Position numbers and translations under genes: made by a program. From Hedera helix (lineage: Eukaryota > Streptophyta > Magnoliopsida > Apiales > Araliaceae), in the NCBI GenBank assembly GCA_947179155.2, contig OX359274.1, positions 47,389,564 to 47,453,563 of the forward strand: a stretch of DNA of 64,000 bases, written 5' to 3'. This document shows positions 36,368 through 49,379 of this stretch, in pieces (position 1 is the stretch's first letter; the number at the start of each line of letters is the position of its first letter). Below the pieces are notes generated by a model. It made no database searches. It saw only the letters and a list, made by a program, of their open reading frames with translations, and was not told the origin of the DNA.

Positions 36368-37413
36368 CTATCACAGAGTACTTAAACTTTCATCACTATC
36401 ATTTTTGCTTATTGCGTTATAGTCACAAAAACTTTCTTCAACTTCATTCATTAATTCATTAATTAGTTTATTGGAATAAAATAAGGTTCATATATTAACC
36501 AATGGGTTTTAGCTTGTCGGGTATTAGATGATTTGTAGGTGGTTTCATATTATCATGAGAGCTCTAGTACCACTTCAAAACAAAGTACTCTGTACATGAT
36601 GTGTTTAACTTTCTTCTGTTCTTGCTGAAATTCATCAAGTTTTGATTCGCATTTATTAATGAAATTGTTTATATAGTGTTGTATTATTCTCTCTTTGTGG
36701 TAACATTTGCTAAAAATAAAATTGTCATTGTGTGTTTCTCTTGTACGTAATTCAATAGATTAAGTATTTACAACGCTTGAAATACTAAATTTCTTATGTG
36801 GTAGAGATAAGTTGGGAAATAATTTTTTCTTTCTTAAAAATCATCATTTTACAAATATATTTCAAATTTTTGAATGAAGAAAATAAAAAATCAAGAGCAA
36901 ATATGTTCATTTCTTTAAAATTGTTTAATTTTTGTTTTTTTTAATATTTTCTCAGGATAACTTCAATATTTTCTCATTGATAAAAATTTAATTGCTTAAT
37001 TTTGATTTGCTATTTATTTTGAGTTATTTTCATTTCACACTCTTATAAGAAAGATTAAAGTTTCACTAATTGAGACACAATATATTTGATCTTTTATATC
37101 ATCTAACTTAAATTCAAAATATAAGAAACGATTCTAAAAATATTTTAAATTTGTACTATTTAATTTTATCATGTTGAACGAATTAAAATTTTTTGAATCT
37201 TGTTAAATGTGATATTTTTTTGGTAATGGATTTTATCTCATTTTAAATATCCATAAATTTAAACCATTTTTTCCTCAATCTTAAATAGTCCAAATGAAGA
37301 ATAAGAAAATAATGAGTTTTACTTATTATTCAGTATATTCCATAACACAATCTCAATTGAACTTATAACAATTTAAAAATGATTGTGATGAAAGTTTAAA
37401 TACTCTGTGATAG
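36368..37413. mobile_element. Non-coding element with terminal inverted repeats
   Basis: CTATCACAGAGTACTTAAAC plus TTTCATCAC at 36368-36396 is repeated inverted at 37385-37413 with one mismatch in 29 bases. Weaker inverted similarity continues inward (ATCATTTTT, then GTTATA). The core of about 1 kb is T-rich and has no transposase. No target-site duplication is obvious, so superfamily and exact ends are uncertain. Confidence 0.6.
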
Positions 37414-37520
37414 CAATGGCGCCCATACACCAGAATTCGTGTTTATTGTTCTATACGTGCATGCCATCATTCAGAAACTTGCTCACAAAAGAACAGGACA
37501 ACACAAATTCATAATCAGAA

Positions 37521-37572
<52 letters not shown>

Positions 37573-38823
37573 TATATTGTTAGACCACAGGTCTATTGGT
37601 AACTTGAAATGATTAGTAGCTTATAATCTTAATCCTCCATAAGGCTGCTTTTCATATTTGATTATGTGTTGTACTATGTGCTGAAATAGTTGTGCTTTGC
37701 CTTGACAATCTAGAAAATTGCTTTGGGCAAACTGCATATCTCTATGTTTTTTCATAATTTCAATTTATTCATTTAAGGTGAAGGAATGTCCACTGAACGA
37801 TAGATAAGAATGTCATTGTGCCTAACTTGTACACCCTCTTTTCCAAAATTATATATATATATATATTAGTCCATCCCAAAATAAGAGATACATTTTGTAT
37901 TTTTGAATTATAAGGTGACGTAATGTTCCTAAATATTGAGGCTATATTTGAGAACATAAAATTATCTTTCAAATTCATCGTTTTGTAAATGTATCTCTAA
38001 TTTTAGTACAGATGGAGTAATTTATGTCCAATTTATGTAGTTCATTTTTTTGGTAACTGATCGACCAAAGTAAATGTGTTTTCAGCTAGTACTACTAAAT
38101 TATGTGCCATATGACCTCTAAGAAGGGACAAATAAAATGGAACACTTTTTCAACCCCGAATTTGGAGTATATCCTATTTTCACGCAATTCATAATTATTT
38201 TAGTCTTTTAGAATTTTATGAAGTTAGATGTGACTGATGTCAATGGTTGCCATTTTCAATTGTTTGACCTATAACCTATACATTATTTTGTAAATTGAAA
38301 ATTTGTTACAGAACCATTAGGACATTTTGCTTAATCAAAACTGCTAATATTTAGATTAATTTTTTTGCTGGTATCTTGTTTAGAAATTAAATTAGATGTT
38401 TAGGATCAATAAATTTCCTAGTGTATGTGCAAGCTATTAACAATGGTCAATGTAGTTGTTGCATTGCATAACTGTCAGTTCTTAGAGAGAGAAATATAAC
38501 CATCTTACATATTTAGTGTAATTGGCATAAGCTATACATAGTGTTATGTTAAAATGCTGAAGTCTAACAATATGATGCAAGTTATTGCATAAATAATTAC
38601 TAATTTTTAGCATCTTAACAATGGATTAATATCGCTTTTGTCATCTTTAAAATCTCTTGTAATATAATTTGTTGCCACAAGTTACAAAAACTGAAACAAA
38701 TGTGAACATATAATTAACAGTTTGGCATACAGAATGTTAGATATCAATGTTACAGATTTGTGAAGCTGCTTGTCCCTCTTGTTTGGAGTTTGTGTATCAT
38801 AATTCTAGTAATTTATAGTTTGC
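37414..38823. other. T-rich non-coding region
   Basis: No gene supported. Contains the AT microsatellite at 37522-37571 and a second short AT run near 37850. The 69-codon minus frame at 37769-37978 has no domain. Confidence 0.55.
37522..37571. repeat. AT microsatellite
   Basis: About 25 perfect AT units. Confidence 0.95.
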
Positions 38824-39140
38824 ATTGACTTAGAGAAAGCGTATGATAGATTTCCAAAAAATGCTCTAGTGGGCTTTTGAAAAGAAAAAAGTGTCAACGA
38901 AGTATGTTAACGTGATTAAAGACACGTATGATGGAGCAAGGACCTGTGTAAAGACTTGTGATGGCATGTCAAGTGACTTACCAATCACAAAAAGAGTACA
39001 ACAAGGATCAGTGTTAAGCCCATATCACTTTGGCTTAGTTATGGATGAGATACTGAAAGATATTCAAGATAAGGTGCCTTAGTTTATGTTGTTTACAGAT
39101 GATATTGTGTTAAGTGACTTACCAATCACAAAAAGATATT
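38824..39140 (+). pseudogene. RTE-type LINE reverse-transcriptase fragment
   Basis: IDLEKAYDRFPKNALVGF in one frame, then after a stop and frameshift STKYVNVIKDTYDGARTCVK, DLPITKRVQQGSVLSPYHF and LVMDEILKDIQDKVP (38891-39079). A TAG follows, then FMLFTDDIVL. This is the palm region of a non-LTR reverse transcriptase in the arrangement seen in plant RTE LINEs. The FTDD stands for the catalytic F-x-DD box. Only about 100 residues of a protein usually several hundred residues long remain. A 30-bp piece (AAGTGACTTACCAATCACAA, 38967) is repeated directly after the end (39111), a small local duplication. Confidence 0.85.
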
Positions 39141-39965
39141 GATTATGCATAACTTGAAATGATTGAGCAAAATGTAAAGTTTCGCAGTCCAAGATTCATT
39201 ATTTCTTATAGGAAATGACATGAGGGTAAGAGCTTGATGGTCACATTCTTGGTAAAGCTTAGAGAATTTGGTTCAGTTGCACAAATCCTTTCATAATAGT
39301 CAACTCTATGTCCGGGTTATGGGTGCATAATTCCATGCAGTCATAGATTCCTTGGCATGTATTTTTAGAACATCAAAAAAGGAGTTAATAGTCAAAGAAG
39401 TAAAAATTAACTAAATGTAAAAATGATATTCTAGCGAAAGATGATGTTGTAATTCTTTAGTAAATATATGTAAAAGAACATTTCACAGTTTTCAGACCTT
39501 ATTACCAGGAACTATTTTGTAACTTTTGTTTAGTAGTTAATTACATATCTTGAGAAGCATTTAAAATATTCAAAAGTTGTATCCATATAGCTTGCTGAAA
39601 GCTAGTTCAATTCATGTTCTGTTGATGTGAACAGTTACTGTGCCTGTAGTTTATTCTGAATCGGTACAGATTTGATGTTTCCTTGAAGGTTTAGTTCATA
39701 AGTAAACAGTATTTCTTCATGTATCCTTTTCTTGTATGTTTCGTTATTCAAAATTTATTTATTATAGCTTCTTAATTAGTTATTGTGTCCATTTCAGGGG
39801 CTTCAATGATTCTAGTAGAGTTAGCAAAAACATCTTATTGCTTCCCCCACCCCCTAGTAAGTATGTAAACATGTAATTATACAGGGTAACTTTTAAATTC
39901 AATGTTGGACTTTGTTTGGTTGATGATGTTGTTAGCCCATGTCAATGTTTTGTATGTTTGCTATT
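39141..39965. other. T-rich, intron-like region
   Basis: No gene established. A 59-base open stretch at 39798-39856 is bracketed by TTTCAG and GTAAGT and is discussed as a possible exon. The T-richness is on the plus strand. Confidence 0.45.
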
Positions 39966-42291
39966 GCATCTGTAACGCCCCCAAAAATCCCCGCGCTTTC
40001 GATGCGGCGGACCTTATGCGTTAATTTCATACATCTATCGACTTAACCAATGATCCCATAATCATATTGGTTGAAATAGTCTTATTTTAGACTATACATT
40101 AACAATTTCTCTTAACATTGTCCCTGGATCTTAACTTGATCTCAGTCTCATAAGTATACAAGTATCAACTTGTATTTCATCCGTATAAATGGATAAAACC
40201 ATATATAACGGTTTAATTTTAACCTTAGGATTTAAATATTCTATATACGTCCACTTGTAACGGTCTCATTCGTACTACAAGTATCAATATACAAAGATAT
40301 CTCTTCATATCAATAATCCTACTTATATGGTATTCAGAATAGTAATAACGAGTTATACCTGGGTCCGAGGAACCTTAACGATGGATTTGACCAGTCAACA
40401 TCGCTTAGTTCTGTCTCAGATGTACAGCACTCACAAGTTATTTACCGATCCTCATCCAGATAAATAGATCATTATCAATACTATGTTAAATTTTAACAAT
40501 TCTAGGTTATATCAAAATAAAGACATAACAACATTCTGATGATAATTATTTATATCATTCATTCAATATTCGGTTACATGTTTGTTTGTTCGTATTACAA
40601 CAGTCATTATGACATATACAAATACAATCAATTTACATGAAAACCTAATCTATGCTGCATCTTTAAGTTCATGATCTTCTTAACGTTCATCTTTAATCTG
40701 CAAATAAGGTTTTATTCGCAAGAATGAGCACGACGGCTCAGCAAGTCTAACATACAACACATACGCAGTTTATGCTTTCATATAAACTTTAACATGCATT
40801 GACTGAACATAATTCTCCATTTAATATCACATATAACTCGCGTTCCAACAATTTATATCACATTGACACACAAAGTGTATAAATCATGTTCGTAAATCGT
40901 AAACATAAAACATAACAGCTAGAAGGCTTGTAAACATCAGTTAAAGACTTCACATATCATCTATTGCATAATAACATGGCATTACACATCTCATTTAACA
41001 TTTTAACAATACTACACAAGTAGCACATAGCAAGAGTTAGAAGACTTGCCTTGAAACCGTTTTAGGGTTTTCCCGGGAAATCGTTAAACGCCTACAAAAA
41101 GGGTTACGCGACCCCGAACGTTAGTTTATCAAATTTTCCTTTTGAATAAGTCTTAGAATAACTTAACTAGACTATTTCCATAGGTGGAATCATTTCGTTA
41201 AGTGGCGAACTCAAAATTTTATTTTTTAGTGCTAAGATTCGAATGGTCCTAAAAAAAAATTCAGCTTCGACCTATTTTATTGCGACAGCCATAACTTTGT
41301 CATACAGAAACATTTTTGAGTGATTCTTGAGTCTAAATTGCTTAGAATTTCATGATCTACAACTTTCATTTAGGTTTATAAGGCATATTAAGACTTTAAA
41401 ATTTCGGATTTTAGCAAAAATATTCTGCGAGTATATTAAGCTTAACTTTCTTTGATCCGATTGGTAAAACATGATACCTCAAGCATTAATTTGCTAAGAT
41501 AACATGTTCTAACACTCCGTATCACTTCATAACATAAAAATAACAAAATCATAAACCTACTTATATAAGATTTTATGATTTTTTCTCAAGAACACGAAGA
41601 ACGAATCGAAGAACACGAAGAACAAAGTTTCATCGTTCTTCGTTTTGACTACTAAAACTTGATGCCACAAGCATTATTTAGCAAGGCCATCATGTTTCAT
41701 CATCCCATAACACTAAATTACCAAATCATAAACCTACTTATGTAGAAATTATGACTTTTGCTCAAGAACACACGAAGAACACGAAGAACGAAAAATCGTA
41801 CATGGTAACGACTTATGTTCTTGAGCTTTTGGATTTCATACTTGAAATAATTTGAGCATTATAACTGCTTACATATGTGATTATAACACTTTATAATTGA
41901 CAAAATTTGGTCATTATAACGACGTGTTTACTTAATTATAACAATTTATAATAATACTCCAGAACATACGAAGAACACGGAGAACGGATAAACCGTACAT
42001 GGATACGACGTATGTTCTTGAACTTTAAACTATGAAATGAAATTTGACATAACAACGACTTGCTCAAGTCATAAGGAACACGGAGAACGAAAAATCGTAC
42101 ATGGCTACGACTTATGTTCTTGAGCCTCATCGATAAAATAAAACTTTAAGCATAATAACGATTAAGAATCGTACCTTTTATTATTGCAAGCTTTAACTAT
42201 TTCTTTGCAATCGATTCTTGTCTCACAAGAACTCTCTCTATATTTGCTCTTTAGCTTTCAAAATGGTAAAGAACTAATGAACTTAAGCATT

Positions 42292-42300
42292 CTATTTATA
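42292..42300 (-). promoter_or_regulatory. LTR TATA box
   Basis: TATAAATAG on the minus strand. The partner in the right LTR is at 48020-48028. Confidence 0.65.
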
Positions 42301-42772
42301 GGAAAACCAAGGGTCGGGGTAGTTTGGTCATTAGTTTAAAAGACCAAGGGCCTTTTAGTCTTTTCTCCCTAGCGCTTGCATCATCGCTTACATCACCCTT
42401 CTTCTAATTGGTCCATTCATTTTCACTTGGATTTAGTTCAAAACAAATCGTGCTAGTTCTTTTTCAGTTAGTGTAATCGTGCTAGTTCTCCCTAGTTTAG
42501 TTACACTAACTTAGTTACACATAACCTAGTTTGATTTCAACTAATTAATTAAATAGTATAATACATTAGTATTTATACGTATTTCTTCCGTATAATACAT
42601 CGTATAATATTCGTATTCTACTGGTATGATACCTCGTATTAATCTCGTATAATCTTTCGTATAATCCTCGTATTATACATTACAATATACTTTTATTATT
42701 CTCGTATTCCTTCCGTATTCACTACGTATTCATCCCGTATACGTGAATAGTAATCTCCATAAATTATTTTGG

Positions 42773-43200
42773 GTAAAAATTTTATTGGTCAAAATGCATC
42801 TACTGTCAATAAAAATGCTATTCAGGAATGTGAATTTTCAAAATTCGGAAGAAAATTTTCCAAATGAATAGTGTTTTACACGCTTTTCGAGTAAAACTTT
42901 TATTGGCTAATTAATATCTATACTTCATATAAATGCTATTTCGTGAAATACGATATATCAAAATATCGAAAAGAACAGTCAAAAAGACGACAAATGTTTT
43001 CTCGTAAATCGTGACATTTTCGTCTTTTTCTCCAGAAAATTTTATTGGTTCTCTGGCATCTAAACCTCATATTATCACTATGTCGTGAAATACAAGAAGT
43101 CCTACAGATGAAAGAAACGATCAAACGAATGAAAAACGTTTCTTCGTGAATAGTGCTTTTACACGTTTTTCGAGAAAAAACTTTTATTGACTGTTACGTG
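42773..43200. repeat. Four degenerate tandem units of about 115-145 bp in the LTR
   Basis: Unit starts (GTAAAAATTTTATTGG and relatives) lie near 42773, 42889, 43033 and 43170. Units share AAATGCTATTTCGTGAAATAC-like and GAATAGTG(C/T)TTTTACACG blocks. Repeated in the right LTR at 48501-48928, and in diverged form in the 54004 LTR (about 54440-55000). Confidence 0.75.
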
Positions 43201-44090
43201 TTTTCAAATCGTGGGAAGGTTGAATCATTAAACGGAATGTCAATTTGACCTTCACATTTTGCTTAAGGGCCTAGGTTATTTTCTAGGGTTTAGACCCTAG
43301 GGTTAGGGTTTAGGTTTTAACTTTTTTTCCAATTTAGGTTTTTGTTCTAAATTGACTTCTGATTTTTAATAAGTGTTAAGGTTAACTACTCAAACCAAAA
43401 CACAAAATCCTACACATAGATAATTCATGCAGCACATTTAAAAGCTCAATTCAAGCTTTACTAATCACATAACATATAGTTTAGGTTAAAGATTTTAACC
43501 TCTTAGTTGTATACGATCTTAGTTTCGAGTCGTATATATTCTTTCAGATAACTCAAGGTAAGCTTGAGAAATCCTTCTTTAGGTTTTGAATTGACAACCT
43601 TGCTTAGATCTTGTTAGATCACTTTTGAAATATTTGGGATATTACATTCAACCCAACTTACAGGAATTTCGTCCTCGAAATTAACTTTACAATTACTTTA
43701 GTCATTTAATATCATATTTATAAGTGCTATAAATATTCAGGATATTACATTATCTCCTTCTTATCAAAATTTCGTCCTCGAAATTATAATATAATCATCT
43801 CCAATTTACTTTTTAATATGAATTTTCTAAATTCATCTTTTACTCACATTAAACCTCTAATACTTTGATTAGGTCTGAATAATGTTCACTTATCTCTACA
43901 CATTTCCTTTCATAACTCTAGGTTTTAAACCTCTTTTCATACTCGACATTCTGTCTCATTCTTCCTTTATCTTGGATTCTTCTCACTTATACAGCGGTCA
44001 AGCAAGACCTTTACCTTATTCAAAAACTATGAATACTATATAACCCATAATTTTTTTTTAAATCATCATCCGGACTGGAAAACCATATAT

Positions 44091-44190
44091 TGTGTAGCAA
44101 TCAATTAAGATTGAGAACACTTCATACTTTGTGTAGCAATCAATTAAGATTGAGAACACCATACATTGTGTAACAATCAATTAAGATCGA
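44091..44190. repeat. Three tandem copies of a unit of about 36 bp
   Basis: Each copy is TGTGTA(G/A)CAATCAATTAAG followed by AT(T/C)GAGAACAC, with short variable spacers. One copy exists at 18764 and two at 53500-53565 in the related internals, so copy number differs between subfamilies. Confidence 0.85.
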
Positions 44191-45684
44191 GAACACACAT
44201 ACGTTGTACTTTAGGTGATCAACCTGTCGTACCATATTATCTTTAAAGACGCGGTTTATTGCATCTATCGAATTCCTACGTCCGTTCTTTTTTCATAACC
44301 AAAGGTGTCTAGCCGAAACAATTGGCATTGACTCATATTTAAACCATTCAAACTTTTTGAAAAGCAATTTTATGATTGTATACCGCACCTTGCAAAGTGC
44401 GTTGATGACTCATCATGTATCATCTTCACACCAGGTTAAATGGGGTGTTGATGAATAAATCATTTTTATTCTTCACATTAAATCCGTCTAGCCAAAATAA
44501 TTAGCATAGACATATGAATAACATAGCTAGTGAAAAAAACTAACAAAATTTTCCAGTTCAACTAGTGAACCACTCTTTTCAAAGGCACACAAGTGCAAAT
44601 ATAACCATAAAGATCTAGCATAGCTAGAAGATTTTTGAAATACCCTCAATCCTCTATCTTTTCCATTATTCTCTAACCATAACACAAGTTTTGCAAATAT
44701 ATAGTAATATAGTAAACTGATTAGTTGTGTTAAACCAAGTACAAACAAATATATTAGTTCCCCTTCTCATCAACACAGAATTGAAATGTCTCAGTGCACA
44801 TTGATACTGCCAATATCGCACTTATAGACAAATCATAGCCGCATCACACAAGTCGGTTCGACTAACATATCATAGCCCAAGTCTATAACAAGGGTTCGTT
44901 CGCTCAGTAACTAACATACAAATATTTTTAAAACTATAGTTATGACGTAACAACTACTAACTAGTCAATATACATATGAGAAAAGAATCACCTTCTCAAA
45001 ATATATACAAAGAAGAGTTTGAAACAAGATTTTAATTTACTTATCAATATAGCAAACTGAGTTATTCCTCCACCCAAGAACTAATGAATCAGTTCTCCGT
45101 CTCATCAACACTATCCTCAAATGATTTCATTCAGTGTGTAACCCGCTTTGAGAACACTGATCATGAATCATTCATACCAACAGTGTAGTTAGATCGGTTC
45201 TCTGAAGCATATTAAACTCTTTCCCATACAAGAGAGTCGTTCTACTCAGTTTTACTAATATGAGTTTTCAATTGAAATCCCTAATCGTTCTATAACTATC
45301 TTAGTCACTTTCTTTTCTTAATTCATTCCTTCATCATTTACATTCCTTATAAGTTTACTCATCTTTTTTCTTAGGTATAATTACACATAATACAAACACA
45401 CCATTTCATTTTTTTGAAATAGTTTCACACAAAAACTAATAAGATTATTTTATCTTATTGCTTGCTTTGAGAACTCATTATGAGTTCATTTATCTTCAGA
45501 TATTCTCGTAAAGAGTTTATCTTTATTCATTATATTTCTTTTCACATAATAATTTTTATGTATTAAGATTTAATAAGATTTATGCATATCTTTTAATTAT
45601 TTACAGACTCTTCACAAGTCCATTTCTTCTTAATCCATCAGATTATACTCCAAGGTACTTGTTACCTCGAAACTATAATCCACT

Positions 45685-45696
45685 GCTCTGATACCA
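45685..45696 (-). other. Primer-binding site, tRNA-iMet type
   Basis: Sense TGGTATCAGAGC, the exact complement of the 3' end of plant initiator tRNA-Met, two bases from the LTR at 45699. Confidence 0.93.
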
Positions 45697-45698
45697 AC

Positions 45699-48600
45699 TG
45701 TAACGCCCCCAAAAATCCCCGCGCTTTCGATGCGGCGGACCTTATGCGTTAATTTCATACATCTATCGACTTAACCAATGATCCCATAATCATATTGGTT
45801 GAAATAGTCTTATTTTAGACTATACATTAACAATTTCTCTTAACATTGTCCCTGGATCTTAACTTGATCTCAGTCTCATAAGTATACAAGTATCAACTTG
45901 TATTTCATCCGTATAAATGGATAAAACCATATATAACGGTTTAATTTTAACCTTAGGATTTAAATATTCTATATACGTCCACTTGTAACGGTCTCATTCG
46001 TACTACAAGTATCAATATACAAAGATATCTCTTCATATCAATAATCCTACTTATATGGTATTCAGAATAGTAATAACGAGTTATACCTGGGTCCGAGGAA
46101 CCTTAACGATGGATTTGACCAGTCAACATCGCTTAGTTCTGTCTCAGATGTACAGCACTCACAAGTTATTTACCGATCCTCATCCAGATAAATAGATCAT
46201 TATCAATACTATGTTAAATTTTAACAATTCTAGGTTATATCAAAATAAAGACATAACAACATTCTGATGATAATTATTTATATCATTCATTCAATATTCG
46301 GTTACATGTTTGTTTGTTCGTATTACAACAGTCATTATGACATATACAAATACAATCAATTTACATGAAAACCTAATCTATGCTGCATCTTTAAGTTCAT
46401 GATCTTCTTAACGTTCATCTTTAATCTGCAAATAAGGTTTTATTCGCAAGAATGAGCACGACGGCTCAGCAAGTCTAACATACAACACATACGCAGTTTA
46501 TGCTTTCATATAAACTTTAACATGCATTGACTGAACATAATTCTCCATTTAATATCACATATAACTCGCGTTCCAACAATTTATATCACATTGACACACA
46601 AAGTGTATAAATCATGTTCGTAAATCGTAAACATAAAACATAACAGCTAGAAGGCTTGTAAACATCAGTTAAAGACTTCACATATCATCTATTGCATAAT
46701 AACATGGCATTACACATCTCATTTAACATTTTAACAATACTACACAAGTAGCACATAGCAAGAGTTAGAAGACTTGCCTTGAAACCGTTTTAGGGTTTTC
46801 CCGGGAAATCGTTAAACGCCTACAAAAAGGGTTACGCGACCCCGAACGTTAGTTTATCAAATTTTCCTTTTGAATAAGTCTTAGAATAACTTAACTAGAC
46901 TATTTCCATAGGTGGAATCATTTCGTTAAGTGGCGAACTCAAAATTTTATTTTTTAGTGCTAAGATTCGAATGGTCCTAAAAAAAAATTCAGCTTCGACC
47001 TATTTTATTGCGACAGCCATAACTTTGTCATACAGAAACATTTTTGAGTGATTCTTGAGTCTAAATTGCTTAGAATTTCATGATCTACAACTTTCATTTA
47101 GGTTTATAAGGCATATTAAGACTTTAAAATTTCGGATTTTAGCAAAAATATTCTGCGAGTATATTAAGCTTAACTTTCTTTGATCCGATTGGTAAAACAT
47201 GATACCTCAAGCATTAATTTGCTAAGATAACATGTTCTAACACTCCGTATCACTTCATAACATAAAAATAACAAAATCATAAACCTACTTATATAAGATT
47301 TTATGACTTTTTCTCAAGAACACGAAGAACGAATCGAAGAACACGAAGAACAAAGTTTCATCGTTCTTCGTTTTGACTACTAAAACTTGATGCCACAAGC
47401 ATTATTTAGCAAGGCCATCATGTTTCATCATCCCATAACACTAAATTACCAAATCATAAACCTACTTATGTAGAAATTATGACTTTTGCTCAAGAACACA
47501 CGAAGAACACGAAGAACGAAAAATCGTACATGGTAACGACTTATGTTCTTGAGCTTTTGGATTTCATACTTGAAATAATTTGAGCATTATAACTGCTTAC
47601 ATATGTGATTATAACACTTTATAATTGACAAAATTTGGTCATTATAACGACGTGTTTACTTAATTATAACAATTTATAATAATACTCCAGAACATACGAA
47701 GAACACGGAGAACGGATAAACCGTACATGGATACGACGTATGTTCTTGAACTTTAAACTATGAAATGAAATTTGACATAACAACGACTTGCTCAAGTCAT
47801 AAGGAACACGGAGAACGAAAAATCGTACATGGCTACGACTTATGTTCTTGAGCCTCATCGATAAAATAAAACTTTAAGCATAATAACGATTAAGAATCGT
47901 ACCTTTTATTATTGCAAGCTTTAACTATTTCTTTGCAATCGATTCTTGTCTCACAAGAACTCTCTCTATATTTGCTCTTTAGCTTTCAAAATGGTAAAGA
48001 ACTAATGAACTTAAGCCTTCTATTTATAGGAAAACCAAGGGTCGGGGTAGTTTGGTCATTAGTTTAAAAGACCAAGGGCCTTTTAGTCTTTTCTCCCTAG
48101 CGCTTGCATCATCGCTTACATCACCCTTCTTCTAATTGGTCCATTCATTTTCACTTGGATTTAGTTCAAAACAAATCGTGCTAGTTCTTTTTCAGTTAGT
48201 GTAATCGTGCTAGTTCTCCCTAGTTTAGTTACACTAACTTAGTTACACATAACCTAGTTTGATTTCAACTAATTAATTAAATAGTATAATACATTAGTAT
48301 TTATACGTATTTCTTCCGTATAATACATCGTATAATATTCGTATTCTACTGGTATGATACCTCGTATTAATCTCGTATAATCTTTCGTATAATCCTCGTA
48401 TTATACATTACAATATACTTTTATTATTCTCGTATTCCTTCCGTATTCACTACGTATTCATCCCGTATACGTGAATAGTAATCTCCATAAATTATTTTGG
48501 GTAAAAATTTTATTGGTCAAAATGCATCTACTGTCAATAAAAATGCTATTCAGGAATGTGAATTTTCAAAATTCGGAAGAAAATTTTCCAAATGAATAGT

Positions 48601-49374
48601 GTTTTACACGCTTTTCGAGTAAAACTTTTATTGGCTAATTAATATCTATACTTCATATAAATGCTATTTCGTGAAATACGATATATCAAAATATCGAAAA
48701 GAACAGTCAAAAAGACGACAAATGTTTTCTCGTAAATCGTGACATTTTCGTCTTTTTCTCCAGAAAATTTTATTGGTTCTCTGGCATCTAAACCTCATAT
48801 TATCACTATGTCGTGAAATACAAGAAGTCCTACAGATGAAAGAAACGATCAAACGAATGAAAAACGTTTCTTCGTGAATAGTGCTTTTACACGTTTTTCG
48901 AGAAAAAACTTTTATTGACTGTTACGTGTTTTCAAATCGTGGGAAGGTTGAATCATTAAACGGAATGTCAATTTGACCTTCACATTTTGCTTAAGGGCCT
49001 AGGTTATTTTCTAGGGTTTAGACCCTAGGGTTAGGGTTTAGGTTTTAACTTTTTTTCCAATTTAGGTTTTTGTTCTAAATTGACTTCTGATTTTTAATAA
49101 GTGTTAAGGTTAACTACTCAAACCAAAACACAAAATCCTACACATAGATAATTCATGCAGCACATTTAAAAGCTCAATTCAAGCTTTACTAATCACATAA
49201 CATATAGTTTAGGTTAAAGATTTTAACCTCTTAGTTGTATACGATCTTAGTTTCGAGTCGTATATATTCTTTCAGATAACTCAAGGTAAGCTTGAGAAAT
49301 CCTTCTTTAGGTTTTGAATTGACAACCTTGCTTAGATCTTGTTAGATCACTTTTGAAATATTTGGGATATTACA
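45699..49374 (-). repeat. Right LTR (sense 5' LTR)
   Basis: Same length and content as the left LTR. This is the copy whose promoter would make the genomic RNA. Confidence 0.93.
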
Positions 49375-49379
49375 GCATC

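Larger units (their letters stand above)
39971..43646 (-). repeat. Left LTR (sense 3' LTR)
   Basis: Contains the hairpin array (about 41585-42125), TATA box on the minus strand (42292-42300), a long CGTATAAT/CTCGTAT array (about 42570-42750), four degenerate tandem units (42773-43200) and AGGGTTTAG motifs (43285-43320). The 64-codon frame at 41936-42130 falls in the hairpin array and is not a gene. Confidence 0.93.
43647..45698 (-). mobile_element. Non-coding internal domain, 2052 bp
   Basis: No retroviral-type frames. In plus order it has two GAGGACGAAATT-type units (near 43665 and 43770), a triplicated 36-bp repeat (44091-44190), a stretch conserved with the other two internal domains (44220-45300) and the primer site. 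The 73-codon minus frame at 44527-44748 is the counterpart of 19260-19493. Confidence 0.85.
39971..49374 (-). mobile_element. Complete young LARD-like LTR retrotransposon (subfamily 2)
   Basis: 9404-bp intact element. LTRs at 39971-43646 and 45699-49374 are both exactly 3676 bp, and GCATC duplications flank it (39966-39970, 49375-49379). It begins TGTAACGCCCCC and ends GGGATATTACA as written; sense is minus. I found two differences between the LTRs (41579 T versus C, and 42289 A versus 48017 C), so insertion was very recent. The 2052-bp internal region has a perfect primer site and a polypurine-like 3' end but no gag or pol, so the element depends on proteins supplied in trans. It shares internal and LTR blocks with the 15145-30497 and 52632-61538 elements but belongs to a separate subfamily with longer LTRs. 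Confidence 0.95.

Noticed and set aside
41936..42130. 64-codon ORF, identical at 47664-47858 and related at 55785-55979
   Set aside because: Lies entirely in the LTR hairpin array. Its conservation between 41936 and 47664 reflects the two LTRs of one young element.
42936..43124. 62-codon ORF, duplicated at 48664-48852
   Set aside because: Falls in degenerate LTR tandem units; duplicated only because LTRs are paired.
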